Source: [Clostridium] methylpentosum DSM 5476 (GTDB lineage: Bacteria; Bacillota; Clostridia; Oscillospirales; Ruminococcaceae). Taken from it: 64,000 bases of DNA. The notes below the pieces were generated by a model. It searched no databases and was not told the DNA's origin. It saw only the letters and a list, made by a program, of their open reading frames with translations. Positions 25,229-33,939 of this stretch are shown here, piece by piece. The stretch covers positions 557,599-621,598 of the forward strand of contig EQ973338.1 in the NCBI GenBank assembly GCA_000158655.1, given 5' to 3'. Each line of letters starts with the position of its first letter. Positions within the stretch are counted from its first letter, which is position 1. Both the position numbers and the translations under genes were made by a program.

Positions 25229-26548
25229 ATGAATAAAATGAAACTGTTAACCAAAGCGCCGCGGGGAACCCAGGATACACTGCCCTCCGAGAGCCACAAA
25301 TGGCAGTTTATCGAAAACCTGGCACTGGATACGGCAAGATTGTACGGATTCCGGGAAATCCGGGTCCCCACCTTTGAGCACACCGAACTGTTCAAGCGCT
25401 CGGTGGGGGACACCACCGACGTGGTTCAAAAAGAGATGTTCACTTTTGAGGACCGAGGCGGTCGATCCCTTTCGCTCCGCCCCGAGGGGACAGCGGGCAC
25501 GGTGCGCGCCGCACTCGAAAATGGCTTGCTCGGCGATGCGCTGCCGGTCAAACTCAGTTACGTAGTGTCCTGTTTCCGCAATGAACGTCCTCAGGCGGGC
25601 CGGTTTAAGGAGTTCCACCAGTTTGGCGTTGAGATGTTCGGCGCTGCGGCGCCTGGCGCGGACGCAGAGGTCATCGGGGTTGCAAATGACATCTTTGAGC
25701 AGCTCGGCATTCAAAACCTTGAGCTGCAGATCAATTCGATTGGATGCCCTGAATGCCGTGCGAAGTATCAGCAGGCGCTCAAGGACTATTTTTCCGCGCA
25801 CCTCGGCACCCTCTGCGGCACCTGCGAGGAGAGGCTGGAAAAAAACCCGATGCGTCTGCTCGACTGCAAGGTACCGGAGTGTGCGGAGATTGCCAAGGAC
25901 GCGCCGGTGATTTTGGACTACATCTGCAACGACTGCCGCAAGCACTTTGAGCTGACCAAGGTCAACCTCCAGGCGATGGGCATTGCATTTGTGGTCAACC
26001 CCCGCATTGTGCGCGGTCTCGATTACTACACCCGCACAGTGTTTGAGTTTGTCTCAAACGACCTCGGCGCGCAGAGCACAGTGTGCGGCGGCGGACGGTA
26101 CGACGGCCTTGTCGAAACCCTCGGCGGGAAACCCACTCCGGCGCTCGGATTCGCAATGGGTCTCGAGCGTCTGCTCATGATCCTCGATAAGCAGGGGATT
26201 GAGCTCCCCTCGCCACAGTCCTGCGACCTCTACATAGCCTCGATCGGGGAGGAGGCCGCGCTCAAGGCGGCGCAGCTCACCTCGCTGCTGCGCAAAGAGG
26301 GCTTTTTTGTCGAGTTTGACACAGTGGGCAGAAGTCTCAAGGCGCAGATGAAATACGCTGACAAGCTCGGCGCAAAGCTGTCGATGGTCATCGGCGACGA
26401 CGAGGTCAGCTCCTGCAAGGCAAAACTCAAGGATATGGGTGACGGCGAAACCAAGGAAGTCGAATTTAAGGATTTGCCCGAAGCGGTCTATCAAAAGCAC
26501 CTCAAAGATCTCGCGGACGAAGTGACCGACGAGGAAATTCAGTTTTAA
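25229..26548 (+). CDS. hisS: Histidyl-tRNA synthetase
   Basis: Class II synthetase charging tRNA-His. The 439 residues include KAPRGTQDTLP (about 9-19), motif 2 around SYVVSCFRNERPQAGRFKEF (about 112-131), the HisRS signatures RGLDYYTRTVFEF (about 262-274) and GGGRYDGLVE (about 288-297), and a C-terminal anticodon-binding domain with SIGEEA and GRSLKAQMKYADK. The ATG follows AAAGGA; a second ATG three codons on is less well spaced. aspS follows after 19 bases under the same T-box. Confidence 0.96.
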   Translation: MNKMKLLTKAPRGTQDTLPSESHKWQFIENLALDTARLYGFREIRVPTFEHTELFKRSVGDTTDVVQKEMFTFEDRGGRSLSLRPEGTAGTVRAALENGLLGDALPVKLSYVVSCFRNERPQAGRFKEFHQFGVEMFGAAAPGADAEVIGVANDIFEQLGIQNLELQINSIGCPECRAKYQQALKDYFSAHLGTLCGTCEERLEKNPMRLLDCKVPECAEIAKDAPVILDYICNDCRKHFELTKVNLQAMGIAFVVNPRIVRGLDYYTRTVFEFVSNDLGAQSTVCGGGRYDGLVETLGGKPTPALGFAMGLERLLMILDKQGIELPSPQSCDLYIASIGEEAALKAAQLTSLLRKEGFFVEFDTVGRSLKAQMKYADKLGAKLSMVIGDDEVSSCKAKLKDMGDGETKEVEFKDLPEAVYQKHLKDLADEVTDEEIQF

Positions 26549-26567
26549 ATACAAGGAGATAAAAAAG

Positions 26568-28349
26568 ATGGCAGACAAGATGAACGGACTCAAAAGAACC
26601 CACTACTGCAACGACGTGCGGATGGACTGCGTGGGTCAGACTGTGGTAGTTGCGGGATTTGTGCAGAAGCGGCGCGACCTCGGAAACCTCGCTTTCCTCG
26701 ATCTGCGCGACCGCACCGGCATCGTGCAGCTTGCGTTTGACGATGCCTCTGACCGGACTGTATTTGACAAGGCGACCACCTGTCGCGCGGAATTTGTGCT
26801 GATGGCAAAGGGAACGGTGCGGGAGCGGGAGAGCAAAAACCCCGACCTCCCCACCGGCGATATCGAGATTTTTGTCGACGACCTGCGCGTTCTCTCCGAG
26901 GCTGAAGTTCCCCCGTTTGAAATCACCGACAACACCAATGTCAACGAGGAGCTCCGTCTTAAATACCGCTATCTCGACCTGCGTCGCGGCGAGATGCAGC
27001 AATCGCTGTTCATGCGTCACAAGATCACCAAGGCGGCGCGCGACTACTACGATGAAAATGGCTTTATTGAGATTGAGACCCCGATTCTCATCAAATCCTC
27101 CCCTGAGGGTGCGCGAGACTACCTCGTTCCCTCCCGCGTGCACCCGGGCAAATTCTTTGCCCTGCCACAGTCTCCCCAGCAATACAAACAGCTGACTATG
27201 CTCGCTGGATTTGACCGTTACATGCAGATCGCCCGCTGCTTCCGAGATGAGGACCTGCGCGCCGACCGTCAGCCCGAATTCACCCAGATCGACCTCGAAA
27301 TGAGCTTTGTCGATGTCGACGACGTCATCGAGGTCAACGAGGGGTTTGTGCAGTACGTGTTCAAAAAGATCCTGGATGTGGACGTTCAGTTGCCGCTGCG
27401 CCGCATTCGCTATGAGGAGGCAATGAACCGATTCGGATCGGATAAGCCAGACACCCGGTTCGGCCTTGAACTCACCGACCTGTCCGACCTGCTGCGCAAC
27501 ACCGAATTCAAGGTGTTTGCAGGAGCGCTTGAAACGGGCAGCGTACGTGCGATCAACGTCAAGGGGGGAGCGGACAAGCTCTCCCGCAAGGAAATTGATA
27601 AACTCGTTGAGTTTGTCAAGACCTACAAGGCCAAGGGGCTTGCCTACACCCGTTGGACCGCCGACAAAGCGACTTCGAGCTTTGAGAAATTCCTCAGCGA
27701 GGAGGAGGTCACCGCCCTGCGCGCACGGATGAACGCTGAGCCGGGGGATGTGATCCTCGTTGTGGCCGACCCCTCCAATGCGGTGGTGTTTGACAGTCTC
27801 GGCGCGCTGCGCTGCCACCTGGCCGATAAGCTCGGCCTCATTGAGGACAACAGCTATGACCTGCTGTGGGTCACCGATTTCCCGTTGTTTGAATACGACG
27901 AGGAAGAGGGACGTTACGCGGCAAAGCACCACCCCTTCACCGCGGTGGCGGACGAGGACGCGGACAAGCTGCTCAGCGACCCGGTGCACTGCCATGCCAA
28001 GGCGTACGATCTCATTCTCAATGGCTGCGAACTCGGCGGCGGATCGATCCGGATCAATGACCCAGAGATGCAAAGCAAGATGTTCAAGGCGCTCGGTTTC
28101 ACCGAAGAACAGGCGCAGGAGCAGTTCGGCTTCCTTATCAACGCCTTCAAATACGGTGCGCCCCCCCACGGCGGCATGGCGTATGGACTCGACCGTCTTG
28201 TCATGCTCATGCTCGGCAAGCCGAGCATCCGCGACGTCATCGCCTTCCCCAAGGTGCAGAACGCGAGCGAGCTCATGACCCAGTGCCCCGCTGAAGTCGA
28301 TCCCAAGCAGCTTGAAGAGCTGTTTATCGAAACGGTGGAGAAAAAATAG
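26568..28349 (+). CDS. aspS: Aspartyl-tRNA synthetase (bacterial type)
   Basis: Class II synthetase charging tRNA-Asp. The 593 residues show the N-terminal OB-fold anticodon domain (about 1-110), motif 2 FRDEDLRADRQPEFTQID (about 218-235), the bacterial GAD insertion (about 290-420) and motif 3 around GGMAYGLDRLVMLM (about 532-545). The full-length GAD form is the normal bacterial enzyme. Whether it is discriminating, or also charges tRNA-Asn, cannot be decided from this window. It is the second gene of the T-box-controlled operon, and the leader specifier matches its amino acid. Confidence 0.96.
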   Translation: MADKMNGLKRTHYCNDVRMDCVGQTVVVAGFVQKRRDLGNLAFLDLRDRTGIVQLAFDDASDRTVFDKATTCRAEFVLMAKGTVRERESKNPDLPTGDIEIFVDDLRVLSEAEVPPFEITDNTNVNEELRLKYRYLDLRRGEMQQSLFMRHKITKAARDYYDENGFIEIETPILIKSSPEGARDYLVPSRVHPGKFFALPQSPQQYKQLTMLAGFDRYMQIARCFRDEDLRADRQPEFTQIDLEMSFVDVDDVIEVNEGFVQYVFKKILDVDVQLPLRRIRYEEAMNRFGSDKPDTRFGLELTDLSDLLRNTEFKVFAGALETGSVRAINVKGGADKLSRKEIDKLVEFVKTYKAKGLAYTRWTADKATSSFEKFLSEEEVTALRARMNAEPGDVILVVADPSNAVVFDSLGALRCHLADKLGLIEDNSYDLLWVTDFPLFEYDEEEGRYAAKHHPFTAVADEDADKLLSDPVHCHAKAYDLILNGCELGGGSIRINDPEMQSKMFKALGFTEEQAQEQFGFLINAFKYGAPPHGGMAYGLDRLVMLMLGKPSIRDVIAFPKVQNASELMTQCPAEVDPKQLEELFIETVEKK

Positions 28350-28354
28350 AAAGA

Positions 28355-28390
28355 ATAAATCCCTGAAGGAAACATCCTTCAGGGATTTAT
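28355..28390. terminator. Terminator after aspS
   Basis: ATAAATCCCTGAAGGA pairs with TCCTTCAGGGATTTAT, a perfect 16-base stem with a four-base loop and A/T flanks. Confidence 0.85.
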
Positions 28391-28500
28391 CATTGATGTC
28401 CTGTTTTTCAACTTTCACAATATACCCTGCCGATCTTTGCGGCCGTGCAAGTCTGATTGCCAGAGCATTCCCTCCAACTGCACTTTTTAAGAGTCAAGAT

Positions 28501-28571
28501 CACCGGTTCAACCGGTGGCTTGCGCCACCCCTAAAAGGGGTTATTACCGGCTTAGTCCCTAAAAGGGGCAC
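28501..28571. repeat. Cluster of short palindromes, possibly an IS200/IS605-type end or REP-like repeat
   Basis: CACCGGTT-C-AACCGGTG (28501-28517) is a perfect palindrome. It is followed by CCCCTAAAAGGGG (28529-28541), TTACCGGC and a second CCCTAAAAGGGG copy (28557-28568). A further CCGGTAAAACCGG hairpin is at about 28726-28738. The last resembles CTTTACCGGGGG at the right end of the IS200 remnant near 48350. Sets of subterminal palindromes like this mark IS200/IS605 ends and their non-autonomous derivatives, so this may be such a scar. Apart from the terminators, no gene is seen in 28391-28809. Confidence 0.4.
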
Positions 28572-28768
28572 TGAATTATATTATCGCATCACACGCACTG
28601 CAACCCTTGAACGGGTCGCAAGATTTCTTCCGACTTTGTGCGATAATTTTAAGCATGGTTTTAACGTCAGATGGGCTTGCATAAAGCTCACCCTCTTTCT
28701 TGTAGCTCTGCTCTTTTTTCTTCCCCCGGTAAAACCGGAGAATTTTTTCCACGTCTAAAGACACCATC

Positions 28769-28800
28769 AAAAAACCGGACGGCACATACCTGCCGTCCGG
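28769..28800 (-). terminator. Terminator of the AI-2E-family permease gene
   Basis: Read on the minus strand CCGGACGGCA pairs with TGCCGTCCGG around GGTATG, followed by a T run. It starts ten bases after the permease stop. Confidence 0.9.
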
Positions 28801-28809
28801 ATTCCAGTT

Positions 28810-30027
28810 CTAGGATTCATGTGATTCATCATCACTGAGGGACTTGACATACAGATCGGGGTTTTCGTCCGGATCGACTTCAGGGTCCCCGGTTTCGAGC
28901 CCCTCCTTCACCGCCTTGACGCGCTCCCGATCGCCCACAAACTCTTGCACCAGCTCAATGATGATCGCCATGAGCGGGGGCCCGATGAGCATCCCGACAA
29001 TGCCGAACAGCCCGCCGAAGAGGGTGACGCCGAAAATGACGTAGAGCGGCTTGATGCCGATCGCGTTGCCGATGATTTTGGGGTTGATGATGTTGCCGTC
29101 AATCCACTGCAGGATGGTGATGAGGACAAACGCGAGGATCAGCTTGGTAAAGCCTCCGGACAGGAAGGTGAGCAGGCAGACGGTGAGCACGCCGAACATC
29201 GCACCGAAGTAGGGGATGAGGCTGAACAAGCCGTAGATCAGGCCGAGAACTGCGGCATTAGGCACCTGGATTACCGCGAGGATGATCCCGGTCACAATGC
29301 CGACAAACAGTGCGTCGAGCGCCTGGCCGTACAAAAAGCTGTAGAGCACGTCGGCGATTCTGGACAGCAACGCGCCGAGGTTTTTGGCGCGGCGGGGCTT
29401 GAGCGCCAGCACGACCACCCGGTTGAGGTTGCGCTTGATCGACGCGCGGTCAATGAGCATGTAGATCGAGAGGATGATGCCGAGAAAGAGGTTGACCACC
29501 ACCCCGATGAAGCTGGTGATTCCCTTGGCATAGGTGCCGATATCAGCAGCCTGCACCCAGCCCATGATGTTGTCAAAGGTGAGCTGGCTCTGGATATTTT
29601 TGAGGATGTTGCTCAGCCAGTCTGCTCCCTCCGCGTACTGGGTGATGAAATTGTACGCGTCGTTGAGGTAGCCGGGGATGGAATTTGCAAACGAGACGAT
29701 ATTTTTGTACATGCCGGGGATGAAGAGCAGCAGCAACACGGCAAGCAGTGCGATGAAGAGCACCAACGCGGAGAGTACGCTGATCGATCGCGCCCGCTTT
29801 TGCAAAAATTTGTTGTTGGTCTTTTTGATCAGCCCCTCGAGCTTGCGGGAGGGGAGATAGAGCAGGAAGGCGATCACAGCGCCATAGAAAAACGGCGCGA
29901 GCAGGCTGGTAATTGTCCCAAACGCTGAGGCGATGCCGCTGAAATCGTCGAACGTCTTGTAGACTGCGATGAGCGCTGCGCCGAAGACAAAGCGGGTCAG
30001 CCACACTTTCCAGTCGGTTTTAAACAT
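28810..30027 (-). CDS. AI-2E family transporter (PerM/YdbI-type permease)
   Basis: Polytopic membrane protein of PF01594, whose members export AI-2 or act as Na+/H+ antiporters; substrate here is unknown. The 405 residues carry about eight hydrophobic helices: two N-terminal (about 12-50), one near 72-92, one near 165-185, and a dense C-terminal set (about 235-355). The family-typical LIPYFGAMFG (about 270) and IDGNIINPKIIGNAIGIKPL (about 310-330) motifs are present. The tail is acidic (DPEVDPDENPD). The ATG is at 30025-30027. It is divergent from the ttcA-like gene with a 166-base gap. Confidence 0.85.
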   Translation of the reverse strand: MFKTDWKVWLTRFVFGAALIAVYKTFDDFSGIASAFGTITSLLAPFFYGAVIAFLLYLPSRKLEGLIKKTNNKFLQKRARSISVLSALVLFIALLAVLLLLFIPGMYKNIVSFANSIPGYLNDAYNFITQYAEGADWLSNILKNIQSQLTFDNIMGWVQAADIGTYAKGITSFIGVVVNLFLGIILSIYMLIDRASIKRNLNRVVVLALKPRRAKNLGALLSRIADVLYSFLYGQALDALFVGIVTGIILAVIQVPNAAVLGLIYGLFSLIPYFGAMFGVLTVCLLTFLSGGFTKLILAFVLITILQWIDGNIINPKIIGNAIGIKPLYVIFGVTLFGGLFGIVGMLIGPPLMAIIIELVQEFVGDRERVKAVKEGLETGDPEVDPDENPDLYVKSLSDDESHES

Positions 30028-30126
30028 CAGTACAACCCCGTTTCTTTTTCACATTTCTTTCATTATAGCATACAATGGGATAACTTTGAATAGAAAAATG
30101 GAAAACAGCCGGGTGTTTTTGCGGGC

Positions 30127-30156
30127 TTGTTTTTTTCTCTTGCCTTATGCTATAAT
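30127..30156 (+). promoter_or_regulatory. Promoter for the ttcA-like gene
   Basis: TTGTTT, 18 bases, then TATAAT with the TGC extension (TGCTATAAT). It ends 37 bases before the ATG at 30194. Confidence 0.6.
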
Positions 30157-30193
30157 GAATACGACTAAATCTCTAGGAATAGGCGGGCGGACG

Positions 30194-30919
30194 ATGCAGA
30201 AAATACTTGGCTATATGCGCAGAGCAGTGGAAGAATTTGATTTGATCCAGGATGGCGACCGGATTGCAGTTGGAGTCTCAGGTGGAAAGGACAGCGTGGT
30301 GCTGCTGGCTGGTCTGGCGCAGATGCGTCGTTTTATCGGGATTGACTATGAACTTGTTGCGATCACTTTGGACCCCCGGTTTGGCGGTGTGGAAATGGAC
30401 TATTCCCCCATTGAAAAGCTCTGCGAGTCCCTGGGGATCGAGTACGTCGTCAAGCGAACCGATATTGGGCAGATCGTCTTTGACATCCGCAAGGAGGAAA
30501 ACCCCTGCAGCCTCTGCGCCCGGATGCGGCGCGGCGCGCTGCACGACGAGGCCAAGGCACATGGGTGCAACAAAATTGCGCTTGGTCATCACTACGACGA
30601 CGCGGTGGAGACCTTTGTGATGAACCTCTTCAACGAGGGGCGCATCGGCTGCTTTTCCCCGAAGAGTTATCTCTCCCGCAAAGAGCTCACCCTCATCCGT
30701 CCGCTGGTATTTGCCCCCGAAAAAGAGGTGCGCCGCGCGTCAGTGCGGTGTGAGCTGCCGATTGTCAAAAGCGTTTGCCCTGCGGATGGGGTGACCAATC
30801 GCCAAAAGACCAAGGAATTCCTGCGGGAAATGGAGCGCGAAAGCGACGGGTTTAAATTCCGGCTGTTTGGAGCAATGCGCCGCGCGGGGATCGACGGCTG
30901 GGGCATTCGGAAACAGTAG
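30194..30919 (+). CDS. ttcA: TtcA-family tRNA 2-thiocytidine biosynthesis protein
   Basis: PP-loop ATPase expected to thiolate C32 of certain tRNAs using an iron-sulfur cluster. The 241 residues contain the pyrophosphatase loop VGVSGGKDSVV (about 26-36) and the CxxC pair in NPCSLCARMRRGAL (about 105-118), with a third cysteine in KSVCPADG (about 195) that could complete the cluster site. GHHYDDAVET (about 134-143) is the second PP-loop family motif. The ATG at 30194 is chosen because it follows the promoter and gives the standard MxKILGYMRRAVEEF start; the open frame extends upstream without a ribosome site. Confidence 0.85.
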   Translation: MQKILGYMRRAVEEFDLIQDGDRIAVGVSGGKDSVVLLAGLAQMRRFIGIDYELVAITLDPRFGGVEMDYSPIEKLCESLGIEYVVKRTDIGQIVFDIRKEENPCSLCARMRRGALHDEAKAHGCNKIALGHHYDDAVETFVMNLFNEGRIGCFSPKSYLSRKELTLIRPLVFAPEKEVRRASVRCELPIVKSVCPADGVTNRQKTKEFLREMERESDGFKFRLFGAMRRAGIDGWGIRKQ

Positions 30920-30995
30920 GCAAGGTGAGAAAACCACCGTCTTGCACACCGTCGGCAAGCTGGCGAGAGAATCTGACCGAAAGAGGGAAAAACAG

Positions 30996-31340
30996 ATGAA
31001 AAAAGTGAAAATTACGGTGCTTAAAACGACGCTTGACAAAGAACTGGCAAAAGAATACGGTGTCCAAGGGCTCAAAGCCTGCCCGATGCACAAGCAGGGC
31101 CAGGTGTTCTACGCGGACTATGCCAAACCGGAGGGATTCTGCGACGAGGCGTGGAAAGCGGTGTATCAATACGCCTTTGCGCTGTCCCACGGAGCGGACG
31201 GCGGCTTGTTCTATTACGGCGATTGGATCAACAAGCCCGGGGTTGCCATCTGCAGCTGCAACGACGGCCTGCGCCCAGTGATCTTTAAACTCGAAGCGAC
31301 CGACGAAGAGGCAGTCATGAATTACGAGCCGGTTCGGTAA
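30996..31340 (+). CDS. TIGR04076-like protein of unknown function
   Basis: The 114 residues resemble the small TIGR04076 family: KKVKITVLKTT at the start, then a Cys in LKACPMHKQGQVF (about 28-40), an aromatic middle (AWKAVYQYAF, about 56-65) and GVAICSCNDGLRPVIFKLE (about 85-103). Three conserved cysteines could bind metal, but no function is established. The ATG at 30996 follows AGAGGGAAA. It is 76 bases after the ttcA-like gene and may be cotranscribed with it. Confidence 0.75.
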   Translation: MKKVKITVLKTTLDKELAKEYGVQGLKACPMHKQGQVFYADYAKPEGFCDEAWKAVYQYAFALSHGADGGLFYYGDWINKPGVAICSCNDGLRPVIFKLEATDEEAVMNYEPVR

Positions 31341-31522
31341 TCCCTCCCCTGTCCGCGCTTTTTTTGGCGCTTCACCTGCGTTAGAGCGGACGGCTTTGGC
31401 CCTTTGCCTGTGGCATCAGCCAAAAGGCGATCACCTGTTCAGACAGGATGAAACAGGCTGGGTTCGGGCCAAATCCAAAGAAAACGACAGGCTTTGCCAG
31501 ATAAAAAATTTCAAAAAAGCCC

Positions 31523-31551
31523 TTGCCAAATAAAAAAACATGTGCTATAAT
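31523..31551 (+). promoter_or_regulatory. Promoter for the trp T-box leader
   Basis: TTGCCA, 17 bases, then a perfect TATAAT with TGn extension (TGCTATAAT). It lies just ahead of the T-box, so it should drive the whole trp operon. The preceding 31341-31522 shows no gene. Confidence 0.8.
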
Positions 31552-31574
31552 GCAAAACAAAGAAAAAACCGTTG

Positions 31575-31848
31575 AATCAGACTGGCTGTACAAACGCCAT
31601 TACCAGAGAGTCGGTTGTTGCTGGAAGCCGATGTGGAAGATGTACACACGCCGTTGGACTGAGGAGGGCGGGACGAAATTCGGATTCCCGGAGAGTAGAC
31701 CCCGACGTAGCGCCCACGTTACAGGGTGGAGGATGTGTTAGCATCCGTTGAGCGGGCATTTTTATGTCAATTAAGGTGGTACCGCAGGCTTTGTAAAGAA
31801 TTTTACAGCTTGTCCTTTGTGAAACAGCAGAGGGCAGGCTGTTTTTGT
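31575..31848 (+). promoter_or_regulatory. T-box riboswitch for the trp operon, specifier TGG (Trp)
   Basis: tRNA-sensing leader that lets transcription continue when tRNA-Trp is uncharged. Stem I carries the AGAGAG element (about 31605) and the specifier segment CCGT-TGG-ACTGAGG, so the specifier TGG (Trp) is at 31655-31657. The T-box AAGGTGGTACCGCAG is at 31773-31787. The terminator (ACAGCTTGTCCTTT with AGAGGGCAGGCTGT, with wobble pairs, then TTTTTG) lies at about 31806-31845. Specifier and downstream genes agree. Confidence 0.93.
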
Positions 31849-31891
31849 TTGCCCTCAATTCCGATACGAGTCATTTTGAGAGGTGATCAAT

Positions 31892-33364
31892 TTGTTTTAC
31901 CCAAATCTTGAAACCGTGAAAACACTGGCGCAGGAGTATCCGATCATCCCGGTTGCAACTGAGTACTACGCCGACACCGAAACCCCGATCAGCGTATTTA
32001 AAAAGCTTCAGACTGAGCGGCACTGCTTTTTGCTCGAAAGCGTGGAAAAGGGCAACGACCGGGCCCGCTATTCCTTTGTCGGGCGCAACCCCTTTTTGAT
32101 CTTCAAAAGCTGCGGCGACCGGGTGACTCTGACCGACAGCGACGGAAAGACAACCGAACGCACCGGGCACCCGATGAAAATTTTAAGCGAGATCTCACAG
32201 CGGTACCGCTCCCCTGTTATCGAGGGGATCCCCAGCTTCAGCGGCGGCGCGGTCGGACAGTTTGGCTACGATGTGGCGCGGATGTTTGAAAAGCTCGACA
32301 GCCCTCCGCCCTCCGACCTGAACCTCCCCGAAATGCACTTTTTGTTTGTCGATGAGATCATCGCGTTTGACCACAAAATGCAGCGGCTCATCCTCATTGT
32401 CAACATGCGGACAGATGGGGATGTCGAAAAAAATTACGAGCGCGCCCAGCGCCGCATAGTAGAGATCAAGCAGGAGCTCGACACCCAGCCAGCCAACCAC
32501 ATTTCCCGGGCAATCCGCTACCGCGACAAGCTCGAAATCAAGAGCAACATGACCAAGGAAGAGTACTGCAGAAAGGTTGAGCGGGCAAAGGAATACATCA
32601 AAAACGGCGACATTTTCCAAGTCGTCTTTGCCCAGCGATTTTCGATTCAGACCAATGTCGACCCGCTCAACGCCTACCGCGCGATGCGGCTGATCAACCC
32701 CTCTCCCTATATGTATTACCTCAAGTTTGACGACTATCAGATCGCGGGAGCTTCCCCCGAGATGCTGGTGCGGGTGCAAAACGGCGTGGTGCGCACCTGC
32801 CCGATCGCCGGCACCAAGCCTCGGGGAAAGACCCCCGCGGAGGATGAGGCCAACTGCAAGGCGCTGCTGGAGGACGAAAAGGAAAACGCCGAGCACGTCA
32901 TGCTCGTCGACCTCGGGCGCAACGACATCGGCAAGGTCAGCGAGTTCGGCACCGTGGAGGTCAGCCGGTTTCAGTATTTGCAGAAATTTTCCCACGTCAT
33001 CCACATGACGAGTGATGTGCAGGGGCGCCTCGCCAAAGACAAGACGGTGTTTGATGCCCTCGCCTCCGCCCTCCCGGCGGGCACCCTCTCAGGCGCTCCG
33101 AAAATTCGGGCCATGGAGATCATCGACGAGCTCGAGACAGTGCGCCGGGGCATCTACGGCGGGGCGATCGGGTACATCAGTTTTAACGGCAACTTTGATT
33201 CCTGTATCACCATCCGCACCGCCCTCTTCAAAGACGGCACCGCTTATGTCGGGGCGGGCGGGGGAATCGTCTACGACTCCGACCCAGAGACCGAGTACCA
33301 GGAGTCGGTCAACAAGGCGGCCGCAGTCATCAAATCCATTGAGGAAGCAGGTGAAATCGTATGA
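31892..33364 (+). CDS. trpE: Anthranilate synthase component I
   Basis: Makes anthranilate from chorismate with ammonia supplied by TrpG. The 490 residues contain the tryptophan-feedback LLES box (in FLLESVEKGNDRARY, about 46-60) and the catalytic core motifs IAGTKPRGKTPAEDE (about 307-321), LVDLGRNDIGKVS (about 342-354) and YGGAIGYISFNG (about 427-438). The start is TTG at 31892, eight bases after GAGAGG; the GTG at 31883 overlaps that ribosome site. The stop overlaps trpG by four bases. Confidence 0.95.
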   Translation: MFYPNLETVKTLAQEYPIIPVATEYYADTETPISVFKKLQTERHCFLLESVEKGNDRARYSFVGRNPFLIFKSCGDRVTLTDSDGKTTERTGHPMKILSEISQRYRSPVIEGIPSFSGGAVGQFGYDVARMFEKLDSPPPSDLNLPEMHFLFVDEIIAFDHKMQRLILIVNMRTDGDVEKNYERAQRRIVEIKQELDTQPANHISRAIRYRDKLEIKSNMTKEEYCRKVERAKEYIKNGDIFQVVFAQRFSIQTNVDPLNAYRAMRLINPSPYMYYLKFDDYQIAGASPEMLVRVQNGVVRTCPIAGTKPRGKTPAEDEANCKALLEDEKENAEHVMLVDLGRNDIGKVSEFGTVEVSRFQYLQKFSHVIHMTSDVQGRLAKDKTVFDALASALPAGTLSGAPKIRAMEIIDELETVRRGIYGGAIGYISFNGNFDSCITIRTALFKDGTAYVGAGGGIVYDSDPETEYQESVNKAAAVIKSIEEAGEIV

Positions 33365-33924
33365 TTCTGATCCTAGACAATTACGACTCGTTTACCTTTA
33401 ACCTGTACCAGTACATCGGCTCGCTGGGCAGGGAAGTGAAGGTCATCCGCAACGACGCGCTTTCTGTGGAGCAGGTGCGAGAGCTCCACCCCACCCACAT
33501 CGTCCTCTCCCCAGGACCTGGCTATCCGGCGCAGGCGGGAATCTGCACCGAGTTGGTAAGACAGACGCACCACACCCCAATTCTAGGCGTCTGCCTGGGA
33601 CATCAGGCGATCTGCGAGGCATTCGGCGGGAGGATTGTCCGCGCGCCTCGCATCATGCACGGCAAGGCGGACACCGCCCAAATCGACACCAGAAGTCCAG
33701 TGTTCGCCGGCCTGCCCGATCAAATCCCAGTGGGCCGCTACCACTCGCTGGTGTGCGACCCCAGCACGCTGCCGGGGGAACTCGCAGTCACCGCCACAAC
33801 CGACGACGGCTGCATCATGGCGGTGCAGCACCGGGAGCATCCCATTTACGGAATCCAGTTTCATCCCGAATCGGTGCTCACCCCCAATGGAATGAACATC
33901 ATACAAAACTTTTTGAACCAATAG
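33361..33924 (+). CDS. trpG: Anthranilate synthase component II (glutamine amidotransferase)
   Basis: Releases ammonia from glutamine for TrpE. The 187 residues show the class I amidotransferase features: ILDNYDSFTFNLYQ (about 4-17), SPGPGYPAQAG (about 50-60), the nucleophile Cys in GVCLGHQ (about 79) and the His/Glu pair in QFHPESVLT (about 166-174). It is a separate protein rather than fused to TrpD. Four-base overlap with trpE implies coupled translation. Confidence 0.95.
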   Translation: MILILDNYDSFTFNLYQYIGSLGREVKVIRNDALSVEQVRELHPTHIVLSPGPGYPAQAGICTELVRQTHHTPILGVCLGHQAICEAFGGRIVRAPRIMHGKADTAQIDTRSPVFAGLPDQIPVGRYHSLVCDPSTLPGELAVTATTDDGCIMAVQHREHPIYGIQFHPESVLTPNGMNIIQNFLNQ

Positions 33925-33939
33925 ATGGAGGCGTTTGCA

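Noticed and set aside
26502..28418. 638-codon open frame antisense to aspS
   Set aside because: It mirrors aspS exactly. Long antisense frames arise from the GC-rich codon bias of the sense gene, and the predicted protein has no recognisable domain.
28501..28571. CRISPR array
   Set aside because: The repeated palindromes are short and lack regular spacers; no cas genes nearby.
28576..28785. Minus-strand 69-codon frame between aspS and the permease
   Set aside because: It begins inside the permease terminator hairpin, lacks a ribosome site and has no known relatives.
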